Made by a program: the position numbers and the translations under genes. The notes under the pieces were generated by a model. The model was not told where the DNA came from and did no database searches. It saw only the letters and a list, made by a program, of their open reading frames with translations. This document shows positions 16,968 to 26,095 of a DNA stretch of 64,000 nt, piece by piece. Every line of letters starts with the position of its first letter. Within the stretch, counting starts at the first letter, position 1. Origin of the DNA: Thermoactinomyces daqus (lineage in GTDB: Bacteria; Bacillota; Bacilli; Thermoactinomycetales; Thermoactinomycetaceae); contig NZ_JPST01000012.1 in assembly GCF_000763315.1 (NCBI RefSeq), forward strand, positions 124,001 to 188,000, read 5' to 3'.

Positions 16968-17725
16968 CATTGGCGCTTGATTTCGGCCAGGATTCCATCC
17001 AACACTCCGCGCCAGGCCGCCAGTGTGGCGTGCGCCACTTTTTCGGCCTGCCCGATCTTGACCGGATCTTCCCCGCACAGGGTGAGCAGCAAATTCTCCG
17101 CGATCGGGGCCCGTTTGTTGGAGCTAATCTGGGTATGGCGATTGAGAAAGTAGATGAGCCGCTCTGAAACGGAGATTTTGGAAAAGCTTTTGGCCAGACG
17201 GGCATACAGTTCCGGCACCAAATATTCGTATCCGTAGCAGAAGGCAGAGGCGACTTCATGCAACTGACCATTGCCGGCAAGTTCAAGACACTGCTTGGTG
17301 AAATCAGCAGCAGAAGGCGGGATTTCGCTCTGAAACAGCGACTCGACCGGATGGTAGCCAGCCTGCAACATTTGCAGGTATGTCTCAATCGGATTCGTGT
17401 CTGCTTTCATTTCCTCCATGGCTTGAAAATAAATTTCAAAATGGCTGGCATAGTTGCCCTTTCCGTCTTTGTCGGTTTCTTCCCAGACGGCCAATTCATT
17501 GAGAAAGCGGGCAAATGAAGCATTTGTCCGCGGCAGCCAGGGCAGGGAGACACAAGTGAATGACTGTTGCAATTTTTTAAGCAAAGACATATAAACCCAT
17601 ACCACAAAAATATGGTGCTTCATAAAGATTCGCACATTTCCCTCTGTATGGAGATGCGACAGCAAAGCGTGAGTCAAAATTTCCTTGCGGGCGGCTTGAA
17701 GTGATTGGGTTTCTAACGTTTTCAA
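16967..17725 (-). CDS. DUF3050 protein, heme-oxygenase-like fold
   Basis: A 252-residue protein of the DUF3050 family, which belongs to the heme oxygenase-like helical superfamily. The diagnostic segment is LLSHLHTEGNVRIFMKHHIFVVWVYMSLLKKLQ (about residues 23-56). Other likely metal ligands are E, H and D residues in NYASHFEIYFQAMEE and AFCYGYEYLVPEL. Members with this fold include non-heme diiron oxygenases, so an oxidase role is possible, but no activity is established. The TTG at 17725 with GGGAGGAG upstream is chosen over the longer frame. A promoter lies 135 bases upstream. Confidence 0.8.
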   Translation of the reverse strand: MKTLETQSLQAARKEILTHALLSHLHTEGNVRIFMKHHIFVVWVYMSLLKKLQQSFTCVSLPWLPRTNASFARFLNELAVWEETDKDGKGNYASHFEIYFQAMEEMKADTNPIETYLQMLQAGYHPVESLFQSEIPPSAADFTKQCLELAGNGQLHEVASAFCYGYEYLVPELYARLAKSFSKISVSERLIYFLNRHTQISSNKRAPIAENLLLTLCGEDPVKIGQAEKVAHATLAAWRGVLDGILAEIKRQ

Positions 17726-17859
17726 CGGTTTCTCCTCCCGGTTTTGCGATTGATCAGCTCCGAATCCCATCCCCCGACTCGCTCGCGGTCAACGGGATTC
17801 TCCGTTTATGTTCGCATTGGATTGATCAACAGGTGATGATATCAGTGAAATCAAAGGAT

Positions 17860-17888
17860 ATTTTAACGTATTCCTGACATTGTTACAA
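17860..17888 (-). promoter_or_regulatory. Probable promoter of the DUF3050 gene
   Basis: On the minus strand TTGTAA, 17 bases, then TAAAAT reads toward the DUF3050 gene. Between this and the udk terminator (17889-17994) I see no gene. Confidence 0.5.
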
Positions 17889-17994
17889 TTTGCGCCGCTA
17901 AGCAATCAGGTCTTTTCGGCATAACCCGGGATGAAATCTTGAAATGAGGAAGGAAAGGCGGGCATGATGCCCCGGCTTGTGACGCACTTTACAG

Positions 17995-18027
17995 AAAAAG
18001 CCCTCCAAGTCGGGATTGGAAGGCTTT
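17995..18027 (-). terminator. udk terminator
   Basis: On the minus strand the stem AAAGCCTTCCAA/TTGGAGGGCTTT ends in a T-run. It overlaps the last base of the udk stop codon. Confidence 0.85.
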
Positions 18028-18656
18028 CAGATCGTATCGGCAATTCGGAGAAAGGTCCGGATCTGATTGATTAACAGATTGATCGCCACTTGGTTGTGAC
18101 CGCCCTCAGGGATGATGAGATCGGCGTAGCGCTTGCTCGGTTCGACAAATTGCAGGTGCATCGGGCGCACAACATTTAAGTATTGTTCCATCACCGATTC
18201 AAATGTTCGCCCACGCTCCTGGATATCCCGCTCGATCCGCCGCAAAATCCGCACATCAGCATCGGTGTCCACGAACACCTTAATATCCATCAGGCTGCGC
18301 AAACGTTCGTCATCGAGGATGAGAATCCCTTCGAGAATGATGACATCCCTGGGATTGAGAACGACGGTTTCCTTGGCCCGGGTGTGGAGCTTGTAATCGT
18401 AAATCGGTTTTTCAATGGGACAGTAATTTAAAAGCTGCTGGATGTGGGAGTACAAAAGATCATTGTCAAAGGCGAGCGGATGGTCGTAATTCGTTTTTTT
18501 TCTCTCTTCCAGGGTGAGGTGGGATTGATCTTTATAGTAGGAATCCTGCTCCAGGTAAACCACCGATTCAGCAAACTGCTGAACCAGTTTTTTGGCTACG
18601 GTCGTTTTTCCCGAACCGGTTCCTCCGGCCACTCCAATTACTACGGGTCTTGTCAT
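18027..18656 (-). CDS. udk: Uridine kinase
   Basis: A 209-residue uridine/cytidine kinase of the P-loop NTPase class that phosphorylates uridine and cytidine in pyrimidine salvage. The P-loop [12 protein letters not shown] is at residues 8-19. The substrate segments YYKDQSHL...[10 protein letters not shown] and the lid [17 protein letters not shown] (about residues 135-151) are canonical. The ATG at 18656 has GAAGGGAAG upstream. It is a single-gene unit with a terminator. Confidence 0.96.
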   Translation of the reverse strand: MTRPVVIGVAGGTGSGKTTVAKKLVQQFAESVVYLEQDSYYKDQSHLTLEERKKTNYDHPLAFDNDLLYSHIQQLLNYCPIEKPIYDYKLHTRAKETVVLNPRDVIILEGILILDDERLRSLMDIKVFVDTDADVRILRRIERDIQERGRTFESVMEQYLNVVRPMHLQFVEPSKRYADLIIPEGGHNQVAINLLINQIRTFLRIADTI

Positions 18657-18815
18657 AAGTCGCTTCCCTTCCTATAGCAATAAAACCCTATATTTTACTG
18701 TTGAGATCATATCAATATTATAGTTTTATTGCAAGTTAAACATTGTTCCATTAAAAAATGATTAAGTCTATGTGAATGGAATGCCGAGGATGAGGGGACG
18801 TGATGCCCCTTTACG

Positions 18816-18850
18816 AAAAAAAGCCAACAGACCGTTTTTGATCTGTTGGC
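18816..18850 (-). terminator. pckA terminator
   Basis: The inverted repeat GCCAACAGA/TCTGTTGGC is followed on the minus strand by seven T. Confidence 0.92.
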
Positions 18851-18859
18851 TGTTCCGGT

Positions 18860-20443
18860 TCAGTCGGCGAATCTGGGACCGGATTGGCGGATGGAATCGC
18901 TCACATTTCTAAAGGATGCGAAATGCTGATGGAAGCGCTTGGCCAGTTCTCGCGCTTTTTGATCATATTCCGCTGGGGCGGCCCAGGTATTGCGCGGGTT
19001 CAGGATTTCGGCAGGCACGCCGGGACAAGAGACGGGAATTGAAAGGCCGAAGATCGGGTCTTCGATATATTCCACATCGCGAAGCTGCCCTTTGATTGCG
19101 GCATGAACCATCGCGCGGGTAAAACGGAGATCCATCCGGCGGCCGATTCTGTAAGGTCCTCCCGTCCAGCCGGTATTGACGAGATATACTTCCACCTGAT
19201 GCTCGGCCACTTTTTTGCCCAGCATCTCAGCATACATTTCTGCCGGGCGAGGCAGGAAGGGAGCTCCGAAGCAAGTGGAGAAAGTGGCTTCGGGTTCTGT
19301 CACGCCACGCTCGGTTCCCGCCAGTTTGCTGGTGTAGCCGGACAGAAAATGGTACATGGCTTGCTCCGGTGTCAGTTTGGAGATCGGGGGCAGAACGCCA
19401 AAAGCATCGGCGGTTAAAAACAGAATCACGCTGGGATGCCCGCCGCGCCCCTCTTTTACCGCTCCCGGGATATAATCAACCGGATAGGCAGCACGCGTGT
19501 TTTCCGTAAGTGTGTCATCCTTGTAATCCGGGGATCGGTCTGCTGTCAGCACCACATTTTCCAGCACTGTGCCAAAACTTACGGCATTCCAGATCTGCGG
19601 CTCTTTCTCGGGATTTAAACCGATGCACTTGGCGTAGCAGCCGCCTTCGATGTTAAATACGCCCTGGTCTGACCAGCCGTGTTCGTCGTCTCCGATCAAA
19701 AAACGCTCCGGGTCAGCGGACAAGGTGGTTTTGCCGGTGCCGGAAAGCCCGAAGAAGAGAGCGACATCTCCGTCTTTTCCCATGTTGGCGGAGCAGTGCA
19801 TCGGCATTACCCCGTATTCCGGCAGCAAATAGTTCATAACGCTGAAAATCGACTTTTTCATTTCCCCTGCATATTCCGTCCCGGCGATCAGCACCATGCG
19901 ACGGGCAAAGCTGATTGCGATGACTGTTTCCGAGCGGGTTCCAAAGACGGCCGGGTCTGCTTTAAAACCGGGGGCGCAGATGACGGTAAATTCCGGGTTA
20001 TGCTGTTGCAGCTCTTCTTTTGTCGGTCTGACAAACAATTGATGAACAAACAGATTATGCCAGTCGTATTCGTTGATCACGCGTACCGGAAGGCGGTAGG
20101 TTGGATCTGCTCCGGCAAATCCGTCGAAAACAAAAACATCTTTTTCCATTAAGTAATCTTGCATGTGTTTGAAAAGAAGTGCAAATGTTTCCGGTTCCAT
20201 CGGCTGGTTGACCGGTCCCCAGTCAATCTGTTCCTTGATTGATTCGTCCGCTGCGATATATTTATCCTTGGGGGAACGTCCGGTAAAAGAGCCAGTCGTG
20301 GCCCGTAAGGCACCGTTCGCTGTGAGAACCGCTTCATTTCGCTTGAGTGCTTGCTCGACCAGTTCGGCGACAGTCAGCTGATAGTGCACTTTGGCGCCAA
20401 GCTTAAAGGTTGAGCCGCTGTTTGCGGGAATTACCATACTCAT
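18860..20443 (-). CDS. pckA: Phosphoenolpyruvate carboxykinase (ATP)
   Basis: A 527-residue ATP-dependent PEP carboxykinase, which converts oxaloacetate to PEP in gluconeogenesis. The kinase P-loop GLSGTGKTT is at about residues 232-240, with TGRSPKDKY, the Mn/substrate region MHCSANMG and GGCYAKC also conserved. The second ATG of the cluster (20443) is chosen because AAAGGTGG directly abuts the first one (20452). It is monocistronic. CcpN-like sequences overlap the predicted promoter upstream, matching the known CcpN control of pckA in B. subtilis. Confidence 0.97.
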   Translation of the reverse strand: MSMVIPANSGSTFKLGAKVHYQLTVAELVEQALKRNEAVLTANGALRATTGSFTGRSPKDKYIAADESIKEQIDWGPVNQPMEPETFALLFKHMQDYLMEKDVFVFDGFAGADPTYRLPVRVINEYDWHNLFVHQLFVRPTKEELQQHNPEFTVICAPGFKADPAVFGTRSETVIAISFARRMVLIAGTEYAGEMKKSIFSVMNYLLPEYGVMPMHCSANMGKDGDVALFFGLSGTGKTTLSADPERFLIGDDEHGWSDQGVFNIEGGCYAKCIGLNPEKEPQIWNAVSFGTVLENVVLTADRSPDYKDDTLTENTRAAYPVDYIPGAVKEGRGGHPSVILFLTADAFGVLPPISKLTPEQAMYHFLSGYTSKLAGTERGVTEPEATFSTCFGAPFLPRPAEMYAEMLGKKVAEHQVEVYLVNTGWTGGPYRIGRRMDLRFTRAMVHAAIKGQLRDVEYIEDPIFGLSIPVSCPGVPAEILNPRNTWAAPAEYDQKARELAKRFHQHFASFRNVSDSIRQSGPRFAD

Positions 20444-20494
20444 ACGTAACATCCACCTTTTTTATTTTTGCAATTTTATGTTGGAATCGCGATT

Positions 20495-20528
20495 TATGAT
20501 ATACCGAATCAATAAATAGTATAACATA
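20495..20528 (-). promoter_or_regulatory. pckA promoter region with CcpN-like operators
   Basis: The minus strand at 20528-20518 reads TATGTTATACT, matching the CcpN consensus TRTGHYATAYW at all 11 positions. The plus strand at 20495-20505 reads TATGATATACC, matching 10 of 11. The first site overlaps a minus-strand TATACT that, with TTCACC 18 bases upstream, could be the pckA promoter. The site assignment rests on my memory of the consensus. Confidence 0.55.
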
Positions 20529-20776
20529 ATGGTATACAGAGGGTGAATATGTTATTTTTAATTGCCGCTGATTCCGAATCGTGATGAACCAAATGCCGAG
20601 TCGGGCGATGCTTGAAAAAACGTTTATATTTAATTGGTTTGGGAATAAGATGGAAGTAATATGTGGAGATTGTCATAAAGCTTAAGGAAATTGTTTCTAG
20701 GTATTAATACCCATTGACTTTTACAAAAATAAATGGTACCTTTGTACAGAATGAATTCCACTTCGGGAGTGTTATA

Positions 20777-21157
20777 ATGAGCGAGTTAAAGGAAGGGGCC
20801 GTCGTACAGGGAGAGGTGATCTCTACCAAACCATTTGGTGCGTTCGTCAAGCTTGAGTCGGGTGAAACCGGTTTGGTTCACATCTCTCAGATCTCGACAA
20901 AGTATGTAGAAAAAGTTGAAGACGAATTGCAGGTCGGTGCGGTAGTCAAAGCAAAAGTGCTTTCGATTGATCCGTCAGGAAAGATTTCCTTGTCGATAAA
21001 GGCGCTCCAGGATGACCGTCAGCGGGAACGCAGAGGCGGCGATCGTCGCGGTGGACGGAAAAGCCCTGCTGATTTCGAAGATATGATGAAAAAATGGATG
21101 AAGAGCAGCGAAGAACGCTTGAGCGCACTTGCGGCGAAGCAAAGAAGAAACCGATAG
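20777..21157 (+). CDS. S1 RNA-binding domain protein, YugI-like general stress protein 13
   Basis: A 126-residue protein. An S1/OB-fold domain occupies residues about 5-76 (EGAVVQGEVISTKPFGAFVKLE... to KISLSIKAL), followed by a basic Arg/Gly-rich linker (RQRERRGGDRRGGRK) and a short helical tail. It resembles B. subtilis YugI, a ribosome-associated S1 protein. The ATG at 20777, seven bases after GGGAG, is used instead of the longer frame. TTGACT at 20714-20719 may be its -35 element. It is followed by a strong terminator. Confidence 0.87.
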   Translation: MSELKEGAVVQGEVISTKPFGAFVKLESGETGLVHISQISTKYVEKVEDELQVGAVVKAKVLSIDPSGKISLSIKALQDDRQRERRGGDRRGGRKSPADFEDMMKKWMKSSEERLSALAAKQRRNR

Positions 21158-21170
21158 AAATTAAGAGAGC

Positions 21171-21200
21171 AACATCTTCCAGAGGGGAAGATGTTTTTTT
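21171..21200 (+). terminator. Terminator after the S1-domain gene
   Basis: AACATCTTCC pairs with GGAAGATGTT across a short loop and is followed by T7. The next 220 bases to the end of mnmM contain nothing I can name. Confidence 0.92.
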
Positions 21201-21420
21201 ATGCCTGCATCCTTGCCGGGAGAATCTGAACTTTACATCGGAAGCGCCGCACAACCCCGGATGGAAGTTCAGGCAATCGCAAAAGGGGAAGAGGTGCCCC
21301 TCTGCTGACTGACCGTTCGGAACGCAGTGATGTTCAGGGAGGCACCATGACCTGGCCTGCAACATGCTTTCACGGGCCTGGAATGGGAGGGACCGAACTG
21401 ATTTGCTTCATTTATCGGGT

Positions 21421-21990
21421 TTACCTCTTTTCGATTATGACCAGCGAAGGGGCTTGCTTCCGATTGATCAGCTGTTGCCACAGCACTTGATAGGATTTCG
21501 GACATAAGCCTGTGGCAAAACGGATGACGTGGTCCGCTTCCTCCTGGCCGCCGGGATGTCCGGTATACAGTGCACAGGTGAGAATGCCGCCGGATTTGAG
21601 CCAATCCAGTGCCGTTTGCAAGGCGGGAATGGTTGTTTCTTTCCGGGTGATGACGGATGAATCCCCGTGTGGCAAGTAGCCGAGATTAAACATGGCGGCA
21701 TGAATCTTTCCTTTCAATCGGGGGGGAAGTTCCTCTCCCATCCGATGATGGCTGGCATGAAACAAACGAACCTGTTCCAGCTGTCCCGCTTTTTCCAGAC
21801 GGCACCTTGCTTGTTGCAGGGCGGCTTGCTGAATGTCAAAGCCGAATACGGCTCCGGACGGCCCGGTTGTTTCAGCCAGAAAAAGGGTATCATACCCGTT
21901 GCCGACCGTTCCGTCAATCGCGAAACCGCCGGGAGGCAAGGCTTGTTTTATGTAGTGGCGGGCGCTTTGCAAAATGGAAGGGAGGATCAT
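21421..21990 (-). CDS. mnmM: MnmM (YtqB) tRNA wobble-uridine methyltransferase
   Basis: A 189-residue class I SAM methyltransferase. The SAM-binding motif is GTVGNGYDT (about residues 27-35) with GFDIQ as motif II and the catalytic-type segment NLGYLPHGD (about 96-104). It matches YtqB, shown in B. subtilis to methylate 5-aminomethyl-(2-thio)uridine at tRNA position 34, replacing the MnmC methyltransferase domain. It starts six bases after the stop of mnmL, with GGAG inside the mnmL end, so the two are translationally close. Confidence 0.87.
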   Translation of the reverse strand: MILPSILQSARHYIKQALPPGGFAIDGTVGNGYDTLFLAETTGPSGAVFGFDIQQAALQQARCRLEKAGQLEQVRLFHASHHRMGEELPPRLKGKIHAAMFNLGYLPHGDSSVITRKETTIPALQTALDWLKSGGILTCALYTGHPGGQEEADHVIRFATGLCPKSYQVLWQQLINRKQAPSLVIIEKR

Positions 21991-21996
21991 GACGGA

Positions 21997-22986
21997 TCAC
22001 TCCCTGATGTTGCCCGGAAGCTGAATGCCCCGCCGCGGCTGTGCTTTTTTCCCTTGCCAGGTATTGCGGCGTTTCAACTCATCGTCGATCGCGTTGAGTA
22101 CTTCCCATTTTTTTGTGCTCCACATCGGACCGATGAGAAGGTCAGGTGGTCCGTCACCGGTCACACGGTGAATAATCACGTCGGGAGGAAGGATCTCCAG
22201 CGAATCGACAACAAGGCGAACGTACTGGTCTTTTTCCAGGAATTGCACCAGCCCTGCTTCGTATTGCTTCACCATCGGCGTGTTCTTCAACAGATGGAGC
22301 AAATGGATTTTAATGCCCTGAATATCCATATGGGCACAGGCTTCCACCGTCTGCATCATCATCTCTTCTGTTTCCCCCGGCAAACCGTGGATGATGTGGG
22401 CGCATGTATAAATGCCGTGGCGCCGGAGTTTTTCCACACCTTCGACGAAGCAGGCAAAATCATGACCGCGATTGATGAGCTTTGAGGTGGATTCGTGGAT
22501 GGTTTGCAGACCCAGTTCGACCCAAAGATAAGTGCGTTGATTCAGTTCAGCCAGATATTTCACGACATCATCCGGGAGGCAGTCGGGGCGGGTGGCAATG
22601 GCCAGACCGACCACTCCTTCCTGCTCCAGGATCGGCTCGTACATTTCTTTTAAGACTTCCACCGGGGCATACGTGTTGCTGAATGCTTGAAAATAGCCGA
22701 TATATTTGGCGTCCGGCCATTTGGTGTGCATTCGGTCTTTCACTTCTTGAAACTGTTTTAATAAATCATCGCGCCGGTTGCCGGCAAAATCACCGGAACC
22801 GCGGGCGCTGCAGAAGGTGCAGCCGCCGATGGCCACTTTTCCGTCGCGGTTGGGACAAGTGAAGCCGCCATCCAGAGCCACCTTGAACACTTTTTGCCCG
22901 AACAGGCTGCGCAGATGATGGTTCCATGTATGGTAACGTTTATCTCCCCACAGACGAGGAGCGGTTGTTGGCATCTCTTCGTGCAT
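21997..22986 (-). CDS. mnmL: MnmL (YtqA) radical SAM tRNA-modification protein
   Basis: A 329-residue radical SAM protein of the TIGR01212 family. The 4Fe-4S cluster cysteines are C44, C56 and C59 (C-x11-C-x2-C in TCPNRDGKVAIGGCTFC), a spacing characteristic of this family. YtqA/MnmL has been linked to making the 5-aminomethyluridine intermediate that MnmM methylates. The ATG at 22986 is preferred since AAAGG abuts the earlier ATG at 22995. It forms a two-gene operon with mnmM. Confidence 0.87.
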   Translation of the reverse strand: MHEEMPTTAPRLWGDKRYHTWNHHLRSLFGQKVFKVALDGGFTCPNRDGKVAIGGCTFCSARGSGDFAGNRRDDLLKQFQEVKDRMHTKWPDAKYIGYFQAFSNTYAPVEVLKEMYEPILEQEGVVGLAIATRPDCLPDDVVKYLAELNQRTYLWVELGLQTIHESTSKLINRGHDFACFVEGVEKLRRHGIYTCAHIIHGLPGETEEMMMQTVEACAHMDIQGIKIHLLHLLKNTPMVKQYEAGLVQFLEKDQYVRLVVDSLEILPPDVIIHRVTGDGPPDLLIGPMWSTKKWEVLNAIDDELKRRNTWQGKKAQPRRGIQLPGNIRE

Positions 22987-23132
22987 GACGATCATCCTTT
23001 ATTCTTCTGAATCTGTTCCTATTATACATGATTTGCGGCTGGCATGCTTCTTCATCAAGTTCATGATCGTTTTTGGAAATTGAGTTACAATATAGATTCG
23101 GGTGACTCACTAACATCGAGGGAGTGAAGAGC

Positions 23133-23999
23133 GTGGTTAAACTGGTTGTCAGTGATTTGGACGGAACCCTTTTAAATGAGGAAGGAAAAGTCAGTGAGGA
23201 AAATAAACGGGCCCTTCGTTTGGCTGAGGAACACGGCGTGCAGGTGATGATTGCGACGGGCCGTCCCTACCGCTCGGCCATGGAAGTGGTCGAGGAAGCG
23301 GGATTGAAATGTCCCTTGATCTTCTTAAACGGTGCCTGTATCCAAACCCGGGACGGAGAGAGGATTCAATCGATTCCGCTGGGTCGGGAACAGGCGGAAA
23401 TGCTGCATCAAAGGTTTGAAGAGATCGGCATTTACCATCAGGCTTATACGGATCAGGGATTATATGCCAGCCGTCGAGGCTTTGATCTTTTAAAAGTGGA
23501 ACTGGATCGGGTGAAGAGCGCAAACCCTGAGGTTGACCCGGATGTTTTGAAATCAGCGACCATTGACCGCTTGAAACATTATTGTGTGTCTGGGGTACAT
23601 GTTGAAGATGCTCTGCAAAACCCCGATGCGTCAATCTATAAAATCCTCGCTTTTTCCATGGAACCGGATAAGCTGGAGCAAGCCCGGAAAAAGGCGGAAG
23701 AACTAAGCGGCGTCATTGTGACCGCCTCTGCCGAAAATAATATCGAGGTGAACCATCCCGAGGCGCAAAAAGGAAAGGCAGTGGCTCTCTATGCCGAAAA
23801 GCTGGGGATTCCGCTTGAACAGGTGATGGTGATCGGAGATAACCGCAATGATTTGTCGATGATGAAGATTGCCGGTTACAGCGTGGCCATGGGCAATGCC
23901 GATGATGAAGTGAAACGCGTCTGCAAATACGTAACCAAGTCCAACTCGGAACACGGAGTCGCCTATGCCATCGAAAAGTGGGCGCTTGCCAAAGCGTAA
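23133..23999 (+). CDS. Cof-type HAD-IIB hydrolase
   Basis: A 288-residue HAD phosphatase. The nucleophile motif is DLDGTL (about residues 8-13), motif II includes MIATGRP (about 41-47), the Lys of motif III is near NHPEAQKGKAVAL, and motif IV is GDNRNDLSMM. Cof-type enzymes dephosphorylate sugar phosphates, nucleotides or FMN/PLP; the substrate cannot be told. The GTG at 23133, eight bases after GAGGGAG, is chosen over the GTG at 23124, which overlaps the ribosome binding site. Confidence 0.88.
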   Translation: MVKLVVSDLDGTLLNEEGKVSEENKRALRLAEEHGVQVMIATGRPYRSAMEVVEEAGLKCPLIFLNGACIQTRDGERIQSIPLGREQAEMLHQRFEEIGIYHQAYTDQGLYASRRGFDLLKVELDRVKSANPEVDPDVLKSATIDRLKHYCVSGVHVEDALQNPDASIYKILAFSMEPDKLEQARKKAEELSGVIVTASAENNIEVNHPEAQKGKAVALYAEKLGIPLEQVMVIGDNRNDLSMMKIAGYSVAMGNADDEVKRVCKYVTKSNSEHGVAYAIEKWALAKA

Positions 24000-24093
24000 A
24001 CCATATTGGAACGCAGATACACCACCTGAAAACACTCAAGGCTGGGTCCGCGGGTTCCTGATCCCGGCTGCATTGACTTCACAGAAAAAATTC

Positions 24094-24142
24094 ACACCGC
24101 CGACTTCCGGAAACGAGCGATCCGGCGGGCGGCGGTGTTTTA
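24094..24142 (+). terminator. Terminator after the HAD gene
   Basis: ACACCGCC/GGCGGTGT closes a 29-base segment with its own CCGG pairing, followed by TTTTA. Confidence 0.65.
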
Positions 24143-24364
24143 TCACTTCACGAGAAAGAGACCTGTGACTTCAGTTTGGGGGATGAGAGAACTTCAGGCG
24201 GGGATGTTTCCACTCTCAAAGCCTGACATCCTTGTTCCAAATGACAATGGATAAGATTAAATCTCACCTTCGGTTGTGATTGTGAATTGTGAGATGTATT
24301 TATGTATTTATTTACGTTGCCATCATATCTTAACATCAAGAGGAAAATTACCGCCCTGTGTCGT

Positions 24365-24430
24365 TCGCCGATTGGGGCGGCGATTTCTTTCTTCGAATGA
24401 ACTGAATCCCATTCAGACGGGTCCTTTTTT
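24365..24430 (+). terminator. Two tandem terminator-like hairpins in a gene-free stretch
   Basis: TCGCCG/CGGCGA (24365-24383) is followed by TTTCTTTC. Seventeen bases later CTGAAT/ATTCAG (24402-24416) is followed by T6 at 24425-24430. The gap 24143-24610 has no supported reading frame. A TATAAT at 24539-24544 probably belongs to the promoter of the next gene, so these hairpins end some other, unnamed plus-strand transcript. Confidence 0.5.
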
Positions 24431-24610
24431 GTTTGCTCTGTTTTTGAACAGAGGAAATCAACCAGCCCGGCCCAGAGGCAGAAGGCAGGAATGAATCTTT
24501 CTGCCGAAGTTAATATTTTTCTTATCAGCGTGTTTCTATATAATAGATAGAAAGGTAGATTTTCATCTGCTCCATTTTCATTTTTCATTTGTCTGGGAGG
24601 AAGGCAAAAA

Positions 24611-25939
24611 TTGGATGATGTTGCCAGTAGTCTGATACGTTTGTTTTTCGTTGTCCTGCTCGTCTTATTAAACGGTTTTTTTGTGGCGGCTGAATTTGCG
24701 ATCGTCAAAGTGAGATCAACCAGGATCGCACAGATTGAGAATCGGAGGGGGAGAGTGGCGCAACGGGTTCTGGCCAATCTCGATGCCTATCTGTCGGCTA
24801 CCCAACTGGGGATTACGCTTGCTTCCCTGGGGCTCGGGTGGATCGGAGAACCGGCCGTCGCCAAACTGATTTCGCCGGTGTTGGCGTATGTGGGCGCCCC
24901 GGATTGGCTTATTCATACAATTGCGATTGCGATGGGTTTTTCCATTATTACCTTTATGCATATTGTGCTTGGGGAAATGGCGCCGAAGTCGATCGCGATT
25001 CGCCAAGCGGAATCGATTACCCTGTGGACCGCAGTCCCGCTTCATTTATTTTACCGCTTGTTCAAACCGTTTATTTTCATTCTGAATTACAGTGCCAACC
25101 TGGCATTAAAAGCGTTTGGCATCGAATTCAACGAAACGCAGCAGGCACATACGGAAGAGGAGATTCGCATGTTGATCGCACAGAGCCACAAAAGCGGTGT
25201 GATCGACCAAACAGAGTTGACATTGTTTGATAATGTCTTCGATTTTACGGAACGGGTCGCCCGTGAAGTGATGGTTCCGCGGGTAAAGATGGAGTGTTTG
25301 TTTCAGGATAATACGTTTGAGGAGAACTTTAATATTATTAAGAACAGCTATCATACCCGCTTTCCGCTGTGCGGGCGTGACAAGGATGATATACAAGGGA
25401 TTATTCACATACGGGATGTTTACAATAAATTATCTGAAGGGAAAACACCGAACCTGAAAGAGCTGGCTCGCCCGGTGACGGTTGTTCCGGAAACGATGGA
25501 ATTGAAGGATATTTTGGTCAACCTGCAAAAGAACCGGGGAGGGATGGCCATCGTCGTCGATGAGTACGGAGGAACGGCGGGCCTGGTGACAACAGAGGAT
25601 ATCATCGAGGAGATTTTCGGGGAAATCCAGGACGAATTTGATAATGAAAAACCGCAGTTCCAGAAGCGAGGGGAGAATACTTCCATTGATTCGCGCCTGC
25701 TGATCGAAGATGTGAATGAGTATTTTGATATCAATATAGAAGATCCCGATAATGACACCATCGGAGGATGGCTCTTTTCCGCATTGGGCAAAGTCCCGGA
25801 AGTGGGGGACCAAGTGCCCTATGACGGATGGATGTTTACAGTGGAGGAGATGGATCAGTTGCGCATTTCGCGCATTTTCGTTTCTCCGCATCTGACCCGG
25901 AACGAGGAGAGCGAGGAAAAGCTGTCGCTGCCGCGATAG
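24611..25939 (+). CDS. CNNM/CorC-type membrane protein (DUF21, two CBS, CorC_HlyC domains)
   Basis: A 442-residue protein often annotated 'hemolysin family'. The DUF21 transmembrane domain covers about residues 5-195 (LLNGFFVAAEFAIVKVR is its signature). Two CBS domains follow (about 215-340, with VVDEYGGTAGLVTTEDIIEEIFGEI), and a CorC_HlyC domain ends the protein (about 355-432). Related proteins such as CNNM, CorC and YhdP are linked to Mg2+ or Co2+ transport, so cation export is the likely role. The TTG start follows GGGAGGAAGG. No M-box riboswitch is visible upstream. Confidence 0.9.
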   Translation: MDDVASSLIRLFFVVLLVLLNGFFVAAEFAIVKVRSTRIAQIENRRGRVAQRVLANLDAYLSATQLGITLASLGLGWIGEPAVAKLISPVLAYVGAPDWLIHTIAIAMGFSIITFMHIVLGEMAPKSIAIRQAESITLWTAVPLHLFYRLFKPFIFILNYSANLALKAFGIEFNETQQAHTEEEIRMLIAQSHKSGVIDQTELTLFDNVFDFTERVAREVMVPRVKMECLFQDNTFEENFNIIKNSYHTRFPLCGRDKDDIQGIIHIRDVYNKLSEGKTPNLKELARPVTVVPETMELKDILVNLQKNRGGMAIVVDEYGGTAGLVTTEDIIEEIFGEIQDEFDNEKPQFQKRGENTSIDSRLLIEDVNEYFDINIEDPDNDTIGGWLFSALGKVPEVGDQVPYDGWMFTVEEMDQLRISRIFVSPHLTRNEESEEKLSLPR

Positions 25940-25994
25940 ATTGATTGGATATATAGGGGGACGATTTGGTCGTCTCCTTCTTTTTATGGTCTTG

Positions 25995-26028
25995 TAAAAG
26001 AAATAAACTCAGGTGTTGGGACCTGAGT
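25995..26028 (-). terminator. Terminator of the candidate small RNA
   Basis: On the minus strand ACTCAGGT, a six-base loop and ACCTGAGT form a perfect 8-bp stem followed by TTTATTTCTTTT. There is no T-run on the plus strand, so it is specific to minus-strand transcription. Confidence 0.8.
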
Positions 26029-26056
26029 CTGCATCAATGAGATTGATGAAAGGAGA

Positions 26057-26095
26057 TTAGCTGCTGGGAGGATCCGCAACAAAACAGCTGTACAT
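26057..26095 (-). CDS. Putative 12-residue micropeptide MYSCFVADPPSS
   Basis: An ATG (26095) seven bases after AGAGGTG (26108-26102) opens a 12-codon frame ending in TAA. The peptide has one Cys and a Pro-Pro. It lies inside a short transcript that has its own promoter and terminator, which is the main support for translation. With so few codons coding evidence is weak; it may instead be part of a non-coding RNA. Confidence 0.4.
   Translation of the reverse strand: MYSCFVADPPSS

Noticed and set aside
24143-24610. M-box or manganese riboswitch upstream of the CNNM-type gene
   Set aside because: The conserved core sequences are not present.
24148-24777. 209-codon minus-strand frame across the 24.1-24.8 kb gap
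   Set aside because: It overlaps the start of the CNNM gene, has low-complexity Lys/Asn/Ser composition and crosses two terminator-like hairpins; no homology can be recognised.
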